This document shows, piece by piece, positions 52,665-62,997 of a stretch of 64,000 nt of DNA. Source of the DNA: Cognatishimia sp. F0-27 (GTDB lineage: Bacteria; Pseudomonadota; Alphaproteobacteria; Rhodobacterales; Rhodobacteraceae). Below the pieces are notes generated by a model that was not told where the DNA came from, made no database searches, and saw only the letters and a program-made list of their open reading frames with translations. Position 1 is the first letter of the stretch, and each line of letters starts with the position of its first letter. The position numbers and the translations under genes are program-made. The stretch spans positions 1-64,000 of the forward strand of contig NZ_JAFMPQ010000012.1 of NCBI RefSeq assembly GCF_020667845.1, given 5' to 3'.

Positions 52665-55052
52665 ATGCCCCTGAAGGATACCATCGAATTTGTCGAAGCG
52701 GCCGCGCGCGCCGAGGCAGAGGCCGCACGCGATGCGTTGACCTTGGCCACTACCAGCTTTGATGGAGAGATGCAGGTGGCGCGCAGGCTGGGCGGGCGCG
52801 TGGAAGACGATCTCGCCGTCTTCGGCTTCTGGACGCCCGAAATCCTCGATGCGCGGGTGCCGCAAAGCGATGTTTTCCTTGAGATCCTGCGCCCCTCCGA
52901 ACCGCTCGACCTTACCCGGTCGCATCAGCACCTGCGCTTCGAACGCACCTGGGTGCCGGTGATCCGGGAAGAGGCGCATTGCTTCACGGCGGTGCGCGGC
53001 ATGCGCGCGGGCACCCGCGACACGGTGGGCGATTTCTACGCGCTGGCATGGCGGGATGCAGAAGACCAATGGCACCGCATCCTCGATCCGCTGGCCATGT
53101 CCCTGCCGTTTGGCGCCATGGCACCGGCTGAGCTTTACGATCTTGCATCGATGCAGGCGGACCGCGCCGACAAGGCCTATTTCGAAGCGCTCAAAGCCGA
53201 GACACCGCACAAATTCGGGCCCTGCACCAACATTCTTCAGATCCACGTGCCCACCGCAACCGCCGGCGGCACGCTCGCCAGTCTGACCCGCCATTACCAG
53301 CGGCTTGCCGAGCGCGTCGCGCATGATCTGCCGCTCGAACCGGCGGATCAACTGTTCCTCGGGTATGACGCGGTGCAGTTGCTGCCCGTCGAGCCGACAA
53401 CGGTTTACGAGGCCGGGCCGGATTTCTGGGAGGAGGCCGAAGCCGAAGATGCGCGCGACCGCGACGATGTCATGGTGTCGCTGTTGCGGCCGGACACCAC
53501 CAACTGGGGCTATGACGTGGTGATCTCGGGTATGGCGACGGTCAATCCGGTCCTGCTCGAGACCGGCAGACCCGATGAACTGGTCGATCTTGCGGCGGTG
53601 CTGCACGGGTTTCCGTCGAAGCCCAAGCGGCTCATCCTCGACGTGGTCTTTGGACATGCGGACAATCAGGGCATGCGCGCGCTGAACTCGCATTTCTTTG
53701 CCGGTCCGAACATGTATGGTCAGAACCTCGATTACCAGAACCCGGCCGTGCGGGCGATCTTGCTGGAGATCCAGCGCCGCAAGGTGAACTTTGGCGCCGA
53801 TGGCGTGCGGGTGGACGGTGCTCAGGATTTCAAATGGTGGGATGCCGCCGCCCAGACGTTGCGCCATGACGACGAGTATCTGCAATCGATGGCCGATGTG
53901 GTGCAGACCGTTGCCGGAACCGACTACCGACCGTGGTTCATCTTCGAGGATGGCCGCCCTTGGCCGGAAGAGGACTGGGAGCTGTCATCGACCTATCGCG
54001 CGGTGATCGAATCCCAGCGCGACGAGGACGTGTTCCAGTGGGGCCCTTTGACCTTCGCACATAATACACCGTTTCTCTACACGTTCTGGCTGTCGAAATT
54101 CTGGCGTCTGAAGGAGATGGTGCAGGTTGGCGCAAACTGGATTTCGGGCACCTCCAACCACGACACGCTGAGGCGTGGCACGCAGGTGAACCCCAAGCTC
54201 AACGTCAACACGCGGCTTGGCAACACGCGGATGGAGATCCTCGACAAGGCCTATGACAATCCGGCCGTGCACGCGCTGACCTATGTCGCCATGCCCGGCG
54301 TGCCGATGGACTTCCTCAACGCCATGGCGCGGGCCAGTTGGGGCTTCATCCGCAATCAGGATGATCGTTATGGCGTCAAGGTGGTCGCAGAGGAGGCGAT
54401 CAGCCTCAAGTGGCAGGTGGACGAATACAGCTACTCGGTTCCGGCCAATTTCCGGCGGCTCAAAGCGCTGGGATTCGAAACCCGAGAAGCGCTTGCGCGC
54501 TTCATGGAGTTTTTGCCCGCGCTGGTCGAGGTGACGGAATATGACCTCGACGAGATTTCGAGGTTGCTCAACATTTCCGAACCGCCTCTCGCCGGGCCCG
54601 ATTTTTCGGATGCGACGCTCAAGGAGATCGCGCGCGCCTGGATGGATGACATGCACGAATATTGCAACGTGTCCAATTCGCTGTCGTCCCTGGATGCGGA
54701 CCAGGCCGGGTTCTGTCTCGACGTGCGCAATTTCCGTCGGGCGCGCCCGTGGCTTCGCGACAATTACGGCCCCAAGGACCGGTTCAACTATCTCGACCCG
54801 ATCGGGGGCCGAACGGTGTTTACCGCGTTGCGGCATGGGCCGGACGGGGAGCAGGTCTTCATGGTCGCCCATATGGAGGGCAAGCCGACGGAGGAATTCG
54901 ACCCGCTGCGACTGCCTGTGCCGGGCCTCGAAGGATTCGGATGGGAGCTTGCGCTGCGCACGCCGTCGATCGGGAGCGATTATGTCAGCGGTCCGATCGT
55001 GTTGCACGACGCCATGGCGTTGGTCTTTGTGCGCAAGCCCGGTCAGGCATAA
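52665..55052 (+). CDS. GH13-type enzyme, probable glucosylglycerol hydrolase
   Basis: A 795-residue cytoplasmic protein (no signal peptide). GH13 regions can be picked out: region I ILDVVFGHADNQ, region II GADGVRVDGAQDFKWWD (nucleophile Asp), region III WFIFEDGRPWP (Glu) and region IV ISGTSNHDTLRRG. The long N-terminal part, with RFERTWVPVIREEAHCF and TRDTVGDFYALAW, does not match standard amylases and resembles the cyanobacterial glucosylglycerol hydrolase GghA, as I recall it. That would tie it to turnover of the compatible solute glucosylglycerol, reasonable for a marine cell. GH13 membership is firm; the specific substrate is inferred. Confidence 0.72.
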   Translation: MPLKDTIEFVEAAARAEAEAARDALTLATTSFDGEMQVARRLGGRVEDDLAVFGFWTPEILDARVPQSDVFLEILRPSEPLDLTRSHQHLRFERTWVPVIREEAHCFTAVRGMRAGTRDTVGDFYALAWRDAEDQWHRILDPLAMSLPFGAMAPAELYDLASMQADRADKAYFEALKAETPHKFGPCTNILQIHVPTATAGGTLASLTRHYQRLAERVAHDLPLEPADQLFLGYDAVQLLPVEPTTVYEAGPDFWEEAEAEDARDRDDVMVSLLRPDTTNWGYDVVISGMATVNPVLLETGRPDELVDLAAVLHGFPSKPKRLILDVVFGHADNQGMRALNSHFFAGPNMYGQNLDYQNPAVRAILLEIQRRKVNFGADGVRVDGAQDFKWWDAAAQTLRHDDEYLQSMADVVQTVAGTDYRPWFIFEDGRPWPEEDWELSSTYRAVIESQRDEDVFQWGPLTFAHNTPFLYTFWLSKFWRLKEMVQVGANWISGTSNHDTLRRGTQVNPKLNVNTRLGNTRMEILDKAYDNPAVHALTYVAMPGVPMDFLNAMARASWGFIRNQDDRYGVKVVAEEAISLKWQVDEYSYSVPANFRRLKALGFETREALARFMEFLPALVEVTEYDLDEISRLLNISEPPLAGPDFSDATLKEIARAWMDDMHEYCNVSNSLSSLDADQAGFCLDVRNFRRARPWLRDNYGPKDRFNYLDPIGGRTVFTALRHGPDGEQVFMVAHMEGKPTEEFDPLRLPVPGLEGFGWELALRTPSIGSDYVSGPIVLHDAMALVFVRKPGQA

Positions 55053-55264
55053 GGCGATGCGCGGCGACAGCAGGGCAGGGGGCCGATCTTCGCGTCGCGT
55101 GTCCCGCGCCAGGCATGTCGGGCTTTGACCTGCGCTCAGCACAAGGCTACACGCGTCCGCACCCTCGGGGCGAAAGGGGGCGGATGGGGGCGCAGCGCGT
55201 CGCCGCCGGGCTGTGAGCCCCGTCCTGGCTGGCCCGAAGCCGACACAATGAAGGAGCACGCAAG

Positions 55265-56569
55265 ATGCGTCTGATCTTGGCAGGACTTGTCTGGCTGGCA
55301 TGCGCGAGCGTCGCGACGGCGCATGAGGTGCGTCCGGCCATCGCCGATCTGGAAGCCGGCGCAGGCTCCGTGACCCTTTCGATCACCATGAACGCCGAAA
55401 CCTTCCTCGCGGGCGTCAACCTCGAAGGCGTCGACGATACAGATGCGACCGAGGACTCCGATCGCGTGGACGCGCTGCGCGCGCTCACGCCGGATGCCAT
55501 CGCGCAGGCCTTCGAGGCCGAGGCGGAGCGGCTGATCCAAGGCATTGCCTTCGAAGCCGATGGCGAAGCGCTTCCGCTGGGCTTCCGCGCAGTCGAGCCG
55601 GGACCGGTCGGCGACATCGACCTGCCGCGCGATACGGTGGTCACTCTCGGCGCTGCTTTGCCAGAGGGCACAAGGACCGTGTCGATGGGATGGCCCGCAG
55701 AGCTTGGCACGCTGATCCTGCGCCAGCAGGGCCCTGAGAACGGCTATACCGGCTACCTCGCGGGCGAGCGGTCCGGCCCCATCGAGATTGCAGGGGGCGA
55801 TGCGAAGAGCGGGTTCGGCGTGTTTGCCGAGTATATTCCCGTTGGCTTCGATCACATCGTGCCCAAGGGCCTCGATCATATCCTGTTTGTCCTGGGGCTG
55901 TTCTTCTTGTCATCGCGGCTTGGCACGCTCATCTGGCAGGTCTCCGCCTTCACGCTGGCCCATACGGTGACGCTTGCGCTTGGAGCGCTTGGATATGTCA
56001 GCGTGCCGGCGGCTATCGTGGAGCCGATCATCGCCGCCTCCATCGTCTATGTGGCGGTCGAAAACATCCTTTCCGACAAGCTGCACCGCTGGCGGCCCGT
56101 GGTGATCTTTGTTTTCGGGCTTTTGCATGGGCTTGGCTTTGCTTCCGTGCTGGGGGAATTCGGCTTGCCCGAGGGGCAGTTTGTTCCCGCGCTTCTGGGG
56201 TTCAACCTTGGGGTGGAATTTGGCCAGTTGACGGTGATCGCCATTGCTTTTGCCATCGTGTGGATGGCGCAGCGGGCCGATGCAGGACTTGTTGACGCGC
56301 GCAGCGGGCAGATCGCCTATGGAACCTCGGCGCTGGTCTTTCTCGGTCTGGGCTGGGCGCTGTCGGTTCCCGCATTCGAAGCGGCTGTGGGAATCAGCGC
56401 CGGAGCGGCCTTCGTGCCGCTGGCCGTCTTGTGTTTCTGCTGCGCCCTGGCGGTCATCAACGCCGATGACGGCCCCGCATACAGACGCTTTGTGGCCGTG
56501 CCGGCCTCAGCGGCCATTGCCTGTGTCGGGGCGATCTGGTTCATCCAGCGCGTGTTTTTCTGGTCCTGA
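55265..56569 (+). CDS. HupE/UreJ-family membrane protein
   Basis: A 434-residue protein. Signal peptide residues 1-19 (ILAGLVWLACASVATA, cut before HEVRP), a periplasmic N-terminal domain of about 180 residues, then the HupE/UreJ_2 membrane domain: GFDHIVPKGLDHILFVLGLF (with His residues that may bind nickel), FTLAHTVTLAL, and LLHGLGFASVLGEFG, followed by three more helices. Family members are thought to help nickel or cobalt uptake; no hydrogenase or urease genes are nearby, so the role here is open. RBS AAGGAG before the ATG. Confidence 0.87.
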   Translation: MRLILAGLVWLACASVATAHEVRPAIADLEAGAGSVTLSITMNAETFLAGVNLEGVDDTDATEDSDRVDALRALTPDAIAQAFEAEAERLIQGIAFEADGEALPLGFRAVEPGPVGDIDLPRDTVVTLGAALPEGTRTVSMGWPAELGTLILRQQGPENGYTGYLAGERSGPIEIAGGDAKSGFGVFAEYIPVGFDHIVPKGLDHILFVLGLFFLSSRLGTLIWQVSAFTLAHTVTLALGALGYVSVPAAIVEPIIAASIVYVAVENILSDKLHRWRPVVIFVFGLLHGLGFASVLGEFGLPEGQFVPALLGFNLGVEFGQLTVIAIAFAIVWMAQRADAGLVDARSGQIAYGTSALVFLGLGWALSVPAFEAAVGISAGAAFVPLAVLCFCCALAVINADDGPAYRRFVAVPASAAIACVGAIWFIQRVFFWS

Positions 56570-56920
56570 CGGCAGCCTTCCGCGCTCTGGAAAGGGCGTT
56601 GCGCCGGAGATGCCCGCGCGCGCGCTCTGCGCGCAAGGGGTCGGTCGCTCGCGTGATTTCGGGATGACCGTGTTGCCATGCGCGCAACCCCGGGCCGACA
56701 GGTGCACCGCGCGGCAATTGGCTGACCGTGCCGTCGTCGCTGCAAAGGGGCTTGCGCCCGACAGGCCGATGGCTTAAGGCGCGCGGCACGACACCCCGCA
56801 GGTGGGGGCGGGCGGCACCGGGGAGACATCCCGGTTCGTCCACCGGTTGCGCAGCGGTTCGGGTTGACCCGGGCGATGCGTGATCCCCCGCCGAGGATAA
56901 ACCGGAAAAGGATAGACGAC
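56570..56920. other. Control region upstream of rpsB
   Basis: About 350 bases without a gene. A TTGACC (56864-56869) lies 52 bases before the rpsB start and could be a -35 box, though no clear -10 box follows. The sequence TGCGCAGCGGTT near 56848 repeats the core of the palindrome at 47233-47260. No leader peptide or known ribosomal leader motif was recognised. Confidence 0.35.
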
Positions 56921-57721
56921 ATGGCTCTTCCCGAGTTCACCATGCGTCAGCTACTTGAAGCTGGCGTGCACTTCGGCCACCAGACGCAGCGCTGGAACCC
57001 CCGCATGGGCGAGTTCATTTACGGCGCGCGCAACGGCATCCACATCATGGACCTGACGCAGACCGTGCCGCTTCTCGATGCGGCGCTGAACGCGATCCGT
57101 GAGACCGTCGCCAAGGGCGGTCGTGTGCTCTTCGTCGGCACCAAGCGTCAGGCGGCGCAGCCCGTTGCCGATGCCGCCGAGAAATGTGCCCAGTATTACA
57201 TGAACCACCGCTGGCTCGGTGGCACGCTCACCAACTGGCAGACCGTCTCGCAGTCGATTTCGCGCCTCAAGCAGATCGACGAGCTGATGGAGCAGGGCGC
57301 CGAAGGCCTGACCAAGAAAGAGCGTCTTGGCATGGAGCGTGACCAGCAGAAGCTGCAAGCCTCGCTTGGCGGCATCCGCGAGATGGGCGGTGTGCCGGAT
57401 CTGCTCTTTGTCATCGACGTCAAGAAAGAAGCGCTGGCCGTTGCCGAAGCCAACAAGCTCGGCATCCCGGTTGTGGCGGTTGTGGATACCAACTGCTCGC
57501 CCGACGGTGTTGACTACATTATCCCCGGCAACGACGACGCGGCCCGTGCCATCGCGCTTTACTGCGATCTCGCCAGCCGGGCCGCTCTGGACGGCATGAG
57601 CGCTCAGCTCGGTGCCGCAGGCGTTGATCTCGGCGCGTTTGAGGAAGCCCCCGCCGAAGAGACGATGGCCGAGGAATCGGCTCCCGCCGCAGCCGAAGAG
57701 ACCCCGGCCGAAGGCGCATAA
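56921..57721 (+). CDS. rpsB: 30S ribosomal protein S2
   Basis: A 266-residue ribosomal protein. [20 protein letters not shown] at the start, [26 protein letters not shown] and [15 protein letters not shown] are universal S2 segments. The C-terminal acidic Ala/Glu tail (residues about 240-266) is usual for Rhodobacteraceae. ATG 56921 is preceded by AAAAGGA. Followed by tsf after 163 bases, the standard operon. Confidence 0.99.
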   Translation: MALPEFTMRQLLEAGVHFGHQTQRWNPRMGEFIYGARNGIHIMDLTQTVPLLDAALNAIRETVAKGGRVLFVGTKRQAAQPVADAAEKCAQYYMNHRWLGGTLTNWQTVSQSISRLKQIDELMEQGAEGLTKKERLGMERDQQKLQASLGGIREMGGVPDLLFVIDVKKEALAVAEANKLGIPVVAVVDTNCSPDGVDYIIPGNDDAARAIALYCDLASRAALDGMSAQLGAAGVDLGAFEEAPAEETMAEESAPAAAEETPAEGA

Positions 57722-57884
57722 GCCAGGGGGCTCCGGCCCCATGGTCATGGCATGTCGTGTCCGCGGCATGCCCGTTTGACGCCAGCCAGTTGCGCCGCGG
57801 GGTTTCAGGCCTCCGGCGCCCCGTTTGAACCCGGCGCAGGACGGATCTGCGCGCCGGATGACCCAGAGACATGAGGAGACCACC

Positions 57885-58760
57885 ATGGCGATTTCCGCTC
57901 AACAGGTGAAGCAACTGCGCGAGATGACCGGCGCAGGCATGATGGATGCCAAGAAGGCGCTGACCGAGACAGATGGCGACATGGATGCGGCCATTGACTG
58001 GCTGCGCACCAAGGGTCTGGCCAAAGCCGCCAAGAAGTCCGGACGGACTGCAGCCGAAGGCCTCGTGGCCGTCAAGGTCGAAGGTGGCACCGGCGTTGCC
58101 GTGGAAGTCAACTCCGAGACGGATTTCGTCGGCAAGAACGCCGAGTTCCAGGAGATGGTTGGCAAGATCGCGGATGCCGCGATCGGCGCGGATGATGTGG
58201 AGGCGCTCAAGGCTGCCGATATCGGCGGCAAGACCGTGGCCGACACGATCACCGATAAGATCGCCACGATTGGCGAGAACATGTCGCTGCGCCGCATGGA
58301 GAAGATCTCCGGCGACACCGTTGTGACCTATATCCACAATGCTGCCGCGCCGGGCATGGGTCAGATTGGCGTGCTCGTCGCCATGACCGGTGGTGACGAA
58401 GCCTTTGGCCGCCAGGTTGCGATGCACATCGCCGCGGCAAACCCGCAGTCGCTGTCCGAAGCGGATCTCGATCCGGCGGTTGTCGAGAAGGAACGCCAGG
58501 TCCAGATCGACATTGCGCGCGAAAGCGGCAAGCCCGAGCAGGTGATCGAGAAGATGATCGTCGGTCGGATGAAGAAATTCCTCGCGGAAGTGACGCTTCT
58601 TGGGCAGCAGTTCGTCGTCAATCCGGACCTGACCGTGGAAAAGGCCGCAGAAGAAGCCGGCGCCACGATCACCGGCTACGTGCGTCTGCAGGTCGGCGAA
58701 GGCATCGAGAAAGAAGCAGAAGACTTCGCAGCCGAGGTTGCGAAAGCCGTTCAGGGCTGA
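57885..58760 (+). CDS. tsf: Elongation factor Ts
   Basis: A 291-residue guanine-exchange factor for EF-Tu. N-terminal UBA-like domain [19 protein letters not shown], the conserved [12 protein letters not shown], and a dimer domain with FAAEV-type tail. Normal alphaproteobacterial length. GAGGAG lies seven bases before ATG 57885. It ends the rpsB-tsf unit; a terminator follows 55 bases later. Confidence 0.99.
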   Translation: MAISAQQVKQLREMTGAGMMDAKKALTETDGDMDAAIDWLRTKGLAKAAKKSGRTAAEGLVAVKVEGGTGVAVEVNSETDFVGKNAEFQEMVGKIADAAIGADDVEALKAADIGGKTVADTITDKIATIGENMSLRRMEKISGDTVVTYIHNAAAPGMGQIGVLVAMTGGDEAFGRQVAMHIAAANPQSLSEADLDPAVVEKERQVQIDIARESGKPEQVIEKMIVGRMKKFLAEVTLLGQQFVVNPDLTVEKAAEEAGATITGYVRLQVGEGIEKEAEDFAAEVAKAVQG

Positions 58761-58815
58761 TCCCGCCCCTTCGCCCCTTTCGGGGGCAGGGATTGGGTAA
58801 GCGAGACAAGACAAG

Positions 58816-58843
58816 AAACCGGCGCATTTTGTGCCGGTTTTTT
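58816..58843 (+). terminator. Rho-independent terminator of rpsB-tsf
   Basis: AAACCGGC and GCCGGTTT arms with a short A/T-rich loop, followed by TTTTTT within the second arm and beyond. It lies about 55 bases after the tsf stop codon. Confidence 0.88.
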
Positions 58844-59563
58844 CGAGTTCGTTCGATTTGGATGGAGGGCTGCACCAAAGCTTCATGAAGTCAGAGGCCG
58901 GTGGGCGCGGGTATAGGCTGCCCGAAAATGCGGATCGGACGGGGCACGACGATTCCAGGAGCAGGCGTGTCCCGCACATGCCGCCTCGATGGAGCGGTGA
59001 GAAACGGAACGAGCCGGACCCCAGCAGGACGGGCTGGACTCCGGCTCGAGAAGATGTCCTTCCGGGCTCGCACGAGACATTGGGGATGATTGCAACCCCG
59101 GAAAGATGCCGGCCCCGAGGCACGAAAATTGCACCCCGGGAAACCAGCTCCGGCTTTGACACCGGCGAAACCACATGGCCCGAATATCGTCGGGGTGCGG
59201 CCTCTTCGTCCCATGGCTTAAAGCCACCACTCACGGAACAATCAGATAATGACCCGTGCTCAGATTCACTGAAAGTAGGGATTTCCAGACCGCACAAAAA
59301 ATCACGGCATGCTCACCATAATTCACTGATAAATATATAAAAAATTTTATAAAATTTTTCTAATTCCAGTGTGTTTGGGGGTGATCTAAACCGCTTCAGA
59401 CGAAAAGACTGTTCGCTTTTGCCGGACAATTGCCGTGCGACTCAATTCGGCGGCCTTGCGCTCGCAATCCAACGGGCGCCGTGTCAATGGCGCGCAAATT
59501 GACGGGGTCCACAAAAAAGACGCTCCCGTTCCCGTCAGCGGGTCAGCCTGCGAGCCAATTCGG
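58844..59563. other. Gene-free stretch with a strong hairpin and an AT-rich island
   Basis: About 720 bases with no credible gene. At 59010-59048, CGAGCCGGA and TCCGGCTCG pair perfectly and enclose a second stem CCAGC/GCTGG, forming a two-stage hairpin. At 59087-59112 and 59128-59154, two imperfect copies begin with ATTGCA, then CCCGGAAA or CCCGGGAAA. At about 59320-59370 base composition falls to nearly all A/T, including the palindrome AAAATTTTATAAAATTTT. Possible meanings are a structured RNA, a nucleoid-protein site or transferred DNA. Confidence 0.45.
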
Positions 59564-60328
59564 TCAGGCTGCGTGGATCACATACATTTGGTTGAGAAAG
59601 GACGCTTTGGCGACCGCTTGCGCGGTAGTCTCCACGTTCAAGGTCTCTCGGGCGAGCCGCAGGTGCTTTTCGATGGTCGCCTGTGTCAGCCCCATGATCT
59701 GCGCGATGTCCTGCATCGTCTTGCCATCACCGACCCATTCGAGCGCCTCTCTTTGGCGGGGGGTCAGGGATTGGTTGGGCAGCGTGATGGGCAGCGTCAG
59801 CAACTTGAGATGCACGAGGTTGTTGAGCAATACGATGGTCTTGCCATGCTTCTCCCAGACCGCATCTGCATCGTCTTGAGTCATGCCCTCCGCCGCGGTC
59901 AGTGAAATCGCCCCTTTCGACCGCCTGGAGACCGACTGGAAGCTGATGGTATAGCCGGCGACGACCTTATGGCTGAGGTTGAACGCAACCACTTCCATGG
60001 TTTTGGCGTCGAGATTGCCGGCCTCGATCTCTTTGCCCATCACGCGCCAACTGCTGAAGCCTTCGTTGGTCAGGGCCCACCGGACCATCGGGGCGTGCCG
60101 GTAGAGCCCGTCTTCCACAAACCCTTTGCGATACTCCGGGTTGTGATTGGACAGGACCACGAAATCGTTGGGATCGCCCAGCGACGTCTCCGTCTTGAAA
60201 TTGGTAAACCCGTAGATCAACCTGTCGAACCCGTAATCGCGCATTGCAGCGCAATGCCGTTCCCAAAGCTCTTCGACCGTGTCGATATTGGTCAATGCGA
60301 TCAAGGCATCAGGATCGAGCGCGCTCAT
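59564..60328 (-). CDS. LuxR-family regulator with autoinducer-binding domain
   Basis: A 254-residue LuxR-type regulator. N-terminal autoinducer-binding domain (residues about 15-165) with [28 protein letters not shown] and GYTISFQS; C-terminal HTH (residues about 185-245) [20 protein letters not shown] followed by [19 protein letters not shown]. No luxI-type synthase is nearby, so it is a LuxR solo or works with a distant synthase. Its ATG overlaps the aroQ stop by four bases, so it is co-translated with aroQ. Confidence 0.9.
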   Translation of the reverse strand: MSALDPDALIALTNIDTVEELWERHCAAMRDYGFDRLIYGFTNFKTETSLGDPNDFVVLSNHNPEYRKGFVEDGLYRHAPMVRWALTNEGFSSWRVMGKEIEAGNLDAKTMEVVAFNLSHKVVAGYTISFQSVSRRSKGAISLTAAEGMTQDDADAVWEKHGKTIVLLNNLVHLKLLTLPITLPNQSLTPRQREALEWVGDGKTMQDIAQIMGLTQATIEKHLRLARETLNVETTAQAVAKASFLNQMYVIHAA

Positions 60329-60768
60329 CTATCCCCCTCCAGATGGCTCAGCAAGGCGTCCATTGCGAGCGTGTAGCCGCGCACCCCGAAGCCGCAAATC
60401 ATCCCGATGGCAACCGGCGCGATGAAGGATTGGTGACGAAAGCTTTCGCGGGCGTGAATATTGCTCAGATGCAGTTCCACCACCGGAACCTGCGTACCGG
60501 CGATGGCATCATGCAGGGCGATGGAACTGTGCGTATACGCGCCGGCGTTCAGAACCACGCCGTCAACCGTGCCGCGTGCCGCGTGGATCTCATCCACAAG
60601 CGCGCCCTCATGGTTCGACTGCACGCAGCGCACGGACACACCAAGCCGTTCGCCATGTGCCACGCACAGCGCTTCCACATTGGCCAGGGTTCGGTGGCCA
60701 TAGATTTCAGGCTCGCGCAATCCCAGCAGATTGAGATTGGGTCCATTGAGGATGAGCATTTTGCGCAT
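60325..60768 (-). CDS. aroQ: 3-dehydroquinate dehydratase, type II
   Basis: A 147-residue enzyme of the shikimate pathway that converts 3-dehydroquinate to 3-dehydroshikimate. N-terminal [20 protein letters not shown], catalytic Tyr in [33 protein letters not shown] and [16 protein letters not shown] are all diagnostic. ATG 60768 is the likely start; ATG 60759 and 60819 are alternatives, with no good Shine-Dalgarno for any. It overlaps the following luxR gene. Confidence 0.96.
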   Translation of the reverse strand: MRKMLILNGPNLNLLGLREPEIYGHRTLANVEALCVAHGERLGVSVRCVQSNHEGALVDEIHAARGTVDGVVLNAGAYTHSSIALHDAIAGTQVPVVELHLSNIHARESFRHQSFIAPVAIGMICGFGVRGYTLAMDALLSHLEGDR

Positions 60769-61150
60769 GGAGAGCGGGTCTTTGTCCTGCGAGAGTTGAC
60801 CAAACGGTAAAGAATGCATTGGAAACTGTCTATCGGCTTCTCGGGCCAAGGGGCAACTTTGTTGCGTCACATGTCACTCCCGCGCCATTTCAGACCGCTT
60901 TGGCGCAAGGTTTCACCACCCATGCGGCACGACATCCGAAACTTCGCCCGTCTGCGCGGATTCGTGAGTTGCATGCCCGGTCATTGACGCTACCCTGCCA
61001 AATTGCCGCAGGGGGTCGGTGACGGGGTCCAGAAGCCCGGTCTTGACCCATTTGGGCACTATCCCGCGGTCGCTGCGACAGACCTCGGATCGGTTCGAAA
61101 ACGCGGCACGCAATAACGAAGTGATAACCACAACAGGAAAGGGGCAGGCC
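60769..61150. other. Divergent control region between aroQ and a peptide-binding protein gene
   Basis: About 380 bases without a gene. A TTGACC (61042-61047) and CACTATCC downstream may be a weak promoter for the rightward gene. Nothing else recognised. Confidence 0.35.
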
Positions 61151-62716
61151 ATGCGGACGATCGCACTTGCCGGACTTGCAACGGTGGCGCTGACTGCCGG
61201 AGCTCAGGCGGAACGGTTTCAATGGGCCGGAACAACGGACCCGCAGACGCTCGACCCACATGCCGTGAATTCGGGGGCAGTCCTCGGGTTTCTGAACAAC
61301 GTCTATGAAGGCCTCGTGCGACGCGGCAAGGACATGGCCATCGAGCCGGCCCTGGCAACCGCGTGGGAGCCGATCGGCAACGGCGAGGGCTGGCGTTTCA
61401 CCTTGCGGGAAGGCGTGACGTTCCACGATGGCTCGGCCTTTACCGCCGAAGACGTGCTTTTCAGCTATCAGCGCGCCAGTTCCGAAGAGGCCGATACCGG
61501 AAGCTGGTTCGCCCCGGTTTCCGATCTTCGGGTCGTGGATGACTACACGGTCGAGATCCTGACCAATGCGCCAAACCCCATCTTCCCGGACAGCATCGCC
61601 AACTGGATGATGATGGATAGCGGCTGGGCCGAAAGCAATGATGCCGCGCGCCCGGACAAGGAAAACGGGAATTTCGCGACGCTGAACGCCAACGGAACCG
61701 GGGCCTTCAGGGTGTCGGAGCGTCAGCCGGGACTGTCCACGACGCTGGTGCCGTTTGACGGCTGGTGGGACGAGATGGAGAGCAACATCACCGAGGCCGT
61801 TTTTACGCCGATCGACAATTCAGCCACCGCCGTGGCGGCATTGTTGTCGGGTGATGTGGACATGATCAACCCGGTGCCGGTTCAGGATGCGGCGCGGATC
61901 GACGAGCGTGACGGAACCAAGGTCATTCGCGGTATTGAGGCGCGCGTCATCATGCTCGGCTTTGCGCATGATCACGACGTGCTGAAATATGGCGCCAATG
62001 CCGGGGATCCGAACCCGTTTGCCGATGCGCGCGTGCGTCAGGCCATCAATCACGCGATTAACGTGGATGCAATCCGCCAGACGATCATGCGCAACTCCGC
62101 CGAACCGGTCAGCCAGCTTGTGAGCCCGGCCATGCGTGGCTACTCGGAGGCCCGCGCGGCGCGTTACGCCTACGATCCGGAAGGCGCGCGCGCTCTACTG
62201 GCCGAAGCCGGCTATGAGAACGGGTTCTCGTTCGGTCTGAAATGCCCCAACGACCGGTATCTCAACGATGAAAGCGTCTGTCAGGCGGTGGTTTCGATGC
62301 TGGCGCAGGTCGGTCTGGAGGCGCAGCTCGACGCGATGCCGGTCGCCGGCTATTGGCCCGAACTGCGTGCGGACAACTTCGATATGTATCTGCTTGGCTG
62401 GTCGCCGGGCACGTTTGACCATGAACACCCGATCCGGTTCCTCGTGACCACGCCGAACGCGGAAAAGCGGCTTGGAAGCTGGAACTTCGGCGGGTTCTCG
62501 AATGCGCGGGTGGACGAACTCCTGCCCATGGTTCAATCGGAAATCGACGAAGCCAAGCGTCAGGACATGATGGATGAGATCGTTGCCATTTATCAGGACG
62601 AGGCCGCGTATGTGCCGATGTATGTGCAGCCATTGCTCTGGGGCACACAAGAAAACATCGCGCTGACACAACGGCCCGATAACTTCTTTATCCTGCGTTG
62701 GGTGACCGTGAACTAA
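61151..62716 (+). CDS. Periplasmic dipeptide/oligopeptide-binding protein (SBP family 5, DppA-like)
   Basis: A 521-residue ABC-transporter binding protein. Signal peptide at residues 1-20 (TIALAGLATVALTAGAQA, cut before ERFQW). The core has TTDPQTLDPHAVNSG, FTLREGVTFHDGSAFTAEDV (family 5 signature), NVDAIRQTIM and LGWSPGTFDHEHPI. ATG 61151 has AAAGGGG upstream. The terminator directly after the gene means that no permease follows in the same operon here; partners must be elsewhere. Confidence 0.92.
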   Translation: MRTIALAGLATVALTAGAQAERFQWAGTTDPQTLDPHAVNSGAVLGFLNNVYEGLVRRGKDMAIEPALATAWEPIGNGEGWRFTLREGVTFHDGSAFTAEDVLFSYQRASSEEADTGSWFAPVSDLRVVDDYTVEILTNAPNPIFPDSIANWMMMDSGWAESNDAARPDKENGNFATLNANGTGAFRVSERQPGLSTTLVPFDGWWDEMESNITEAVFTPIDNSATAVAALLSGDVDMINPVPVQDAARIDERDGTKVIRGIEARVIMLGFAHDHDVLKYGANAGDPNPFADARVRQAINHAINVDAIRQTIMRNSAEPVSQLVSPAMRGYSEARAARYAYDPEGARALLAEAGYENGFSFGLKCPNDRYLNDESVCQAVVSMLAQVGLEAQLDAMPVAGYWPELRADNFDMYLLGWSPGTFDHEHPIRFLVTTPNAEKRLGSWNFGGFSNARVDELLPMVQSEIDEAKRQDMMDEIVAIYQDEAAYVPMYVQPLLWGTQENIALTQRPDNFFILRWVTVN

Positions 62717-62748
62717 CGGGTCAGCGTCGAAATACCCTACGTTTCCTG

Positions 62749-62778
62749 ACGGGCAGATCCATGCGGTCTGCCCGTTTT
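62749..62778 (+). terminator. Rho-independent terminator after the dipeptide-binding protein gene
   Basis: ACGGGCAGA / TCTGCCCGT, nine perfect pairs, loop of nine, followed by TTT. It begins 33 bases after the stop codon. Confidence 0.8.
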
Positions 62779-62997
62779 GCGTATGGGTGCCGGCGACCGC
62801 GGGCGAGCCTGCTGCGTTGAGCCCCACGCACAAAATCGCCGCCGGAAAAACACGCTCAGCGACAAAGACCCCTCAACAACTCGACCAGAAATTGATTTTG
62901 CATTTGCCTCGCACGGGCCTGAGCGGCAATCTGAGTCAGCATGCAGCACCGATTTGGCTGCTTCTTGCATGGATTGCGAAGCGAAGGGCAGGGTGGA

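Noticed and set aside
57519-59297. 592-codon leftward frame over tsf and the gap behind it
   Set aside because: Lower part is the antisense of tsf; upper part has no family similarity and the start lies in low-quality sequence for coding.
58831-59340. 169-codon rightward frame after tsf
   Set aside because: It starts inside the tsf terminator stem and has no protein-like pattern.
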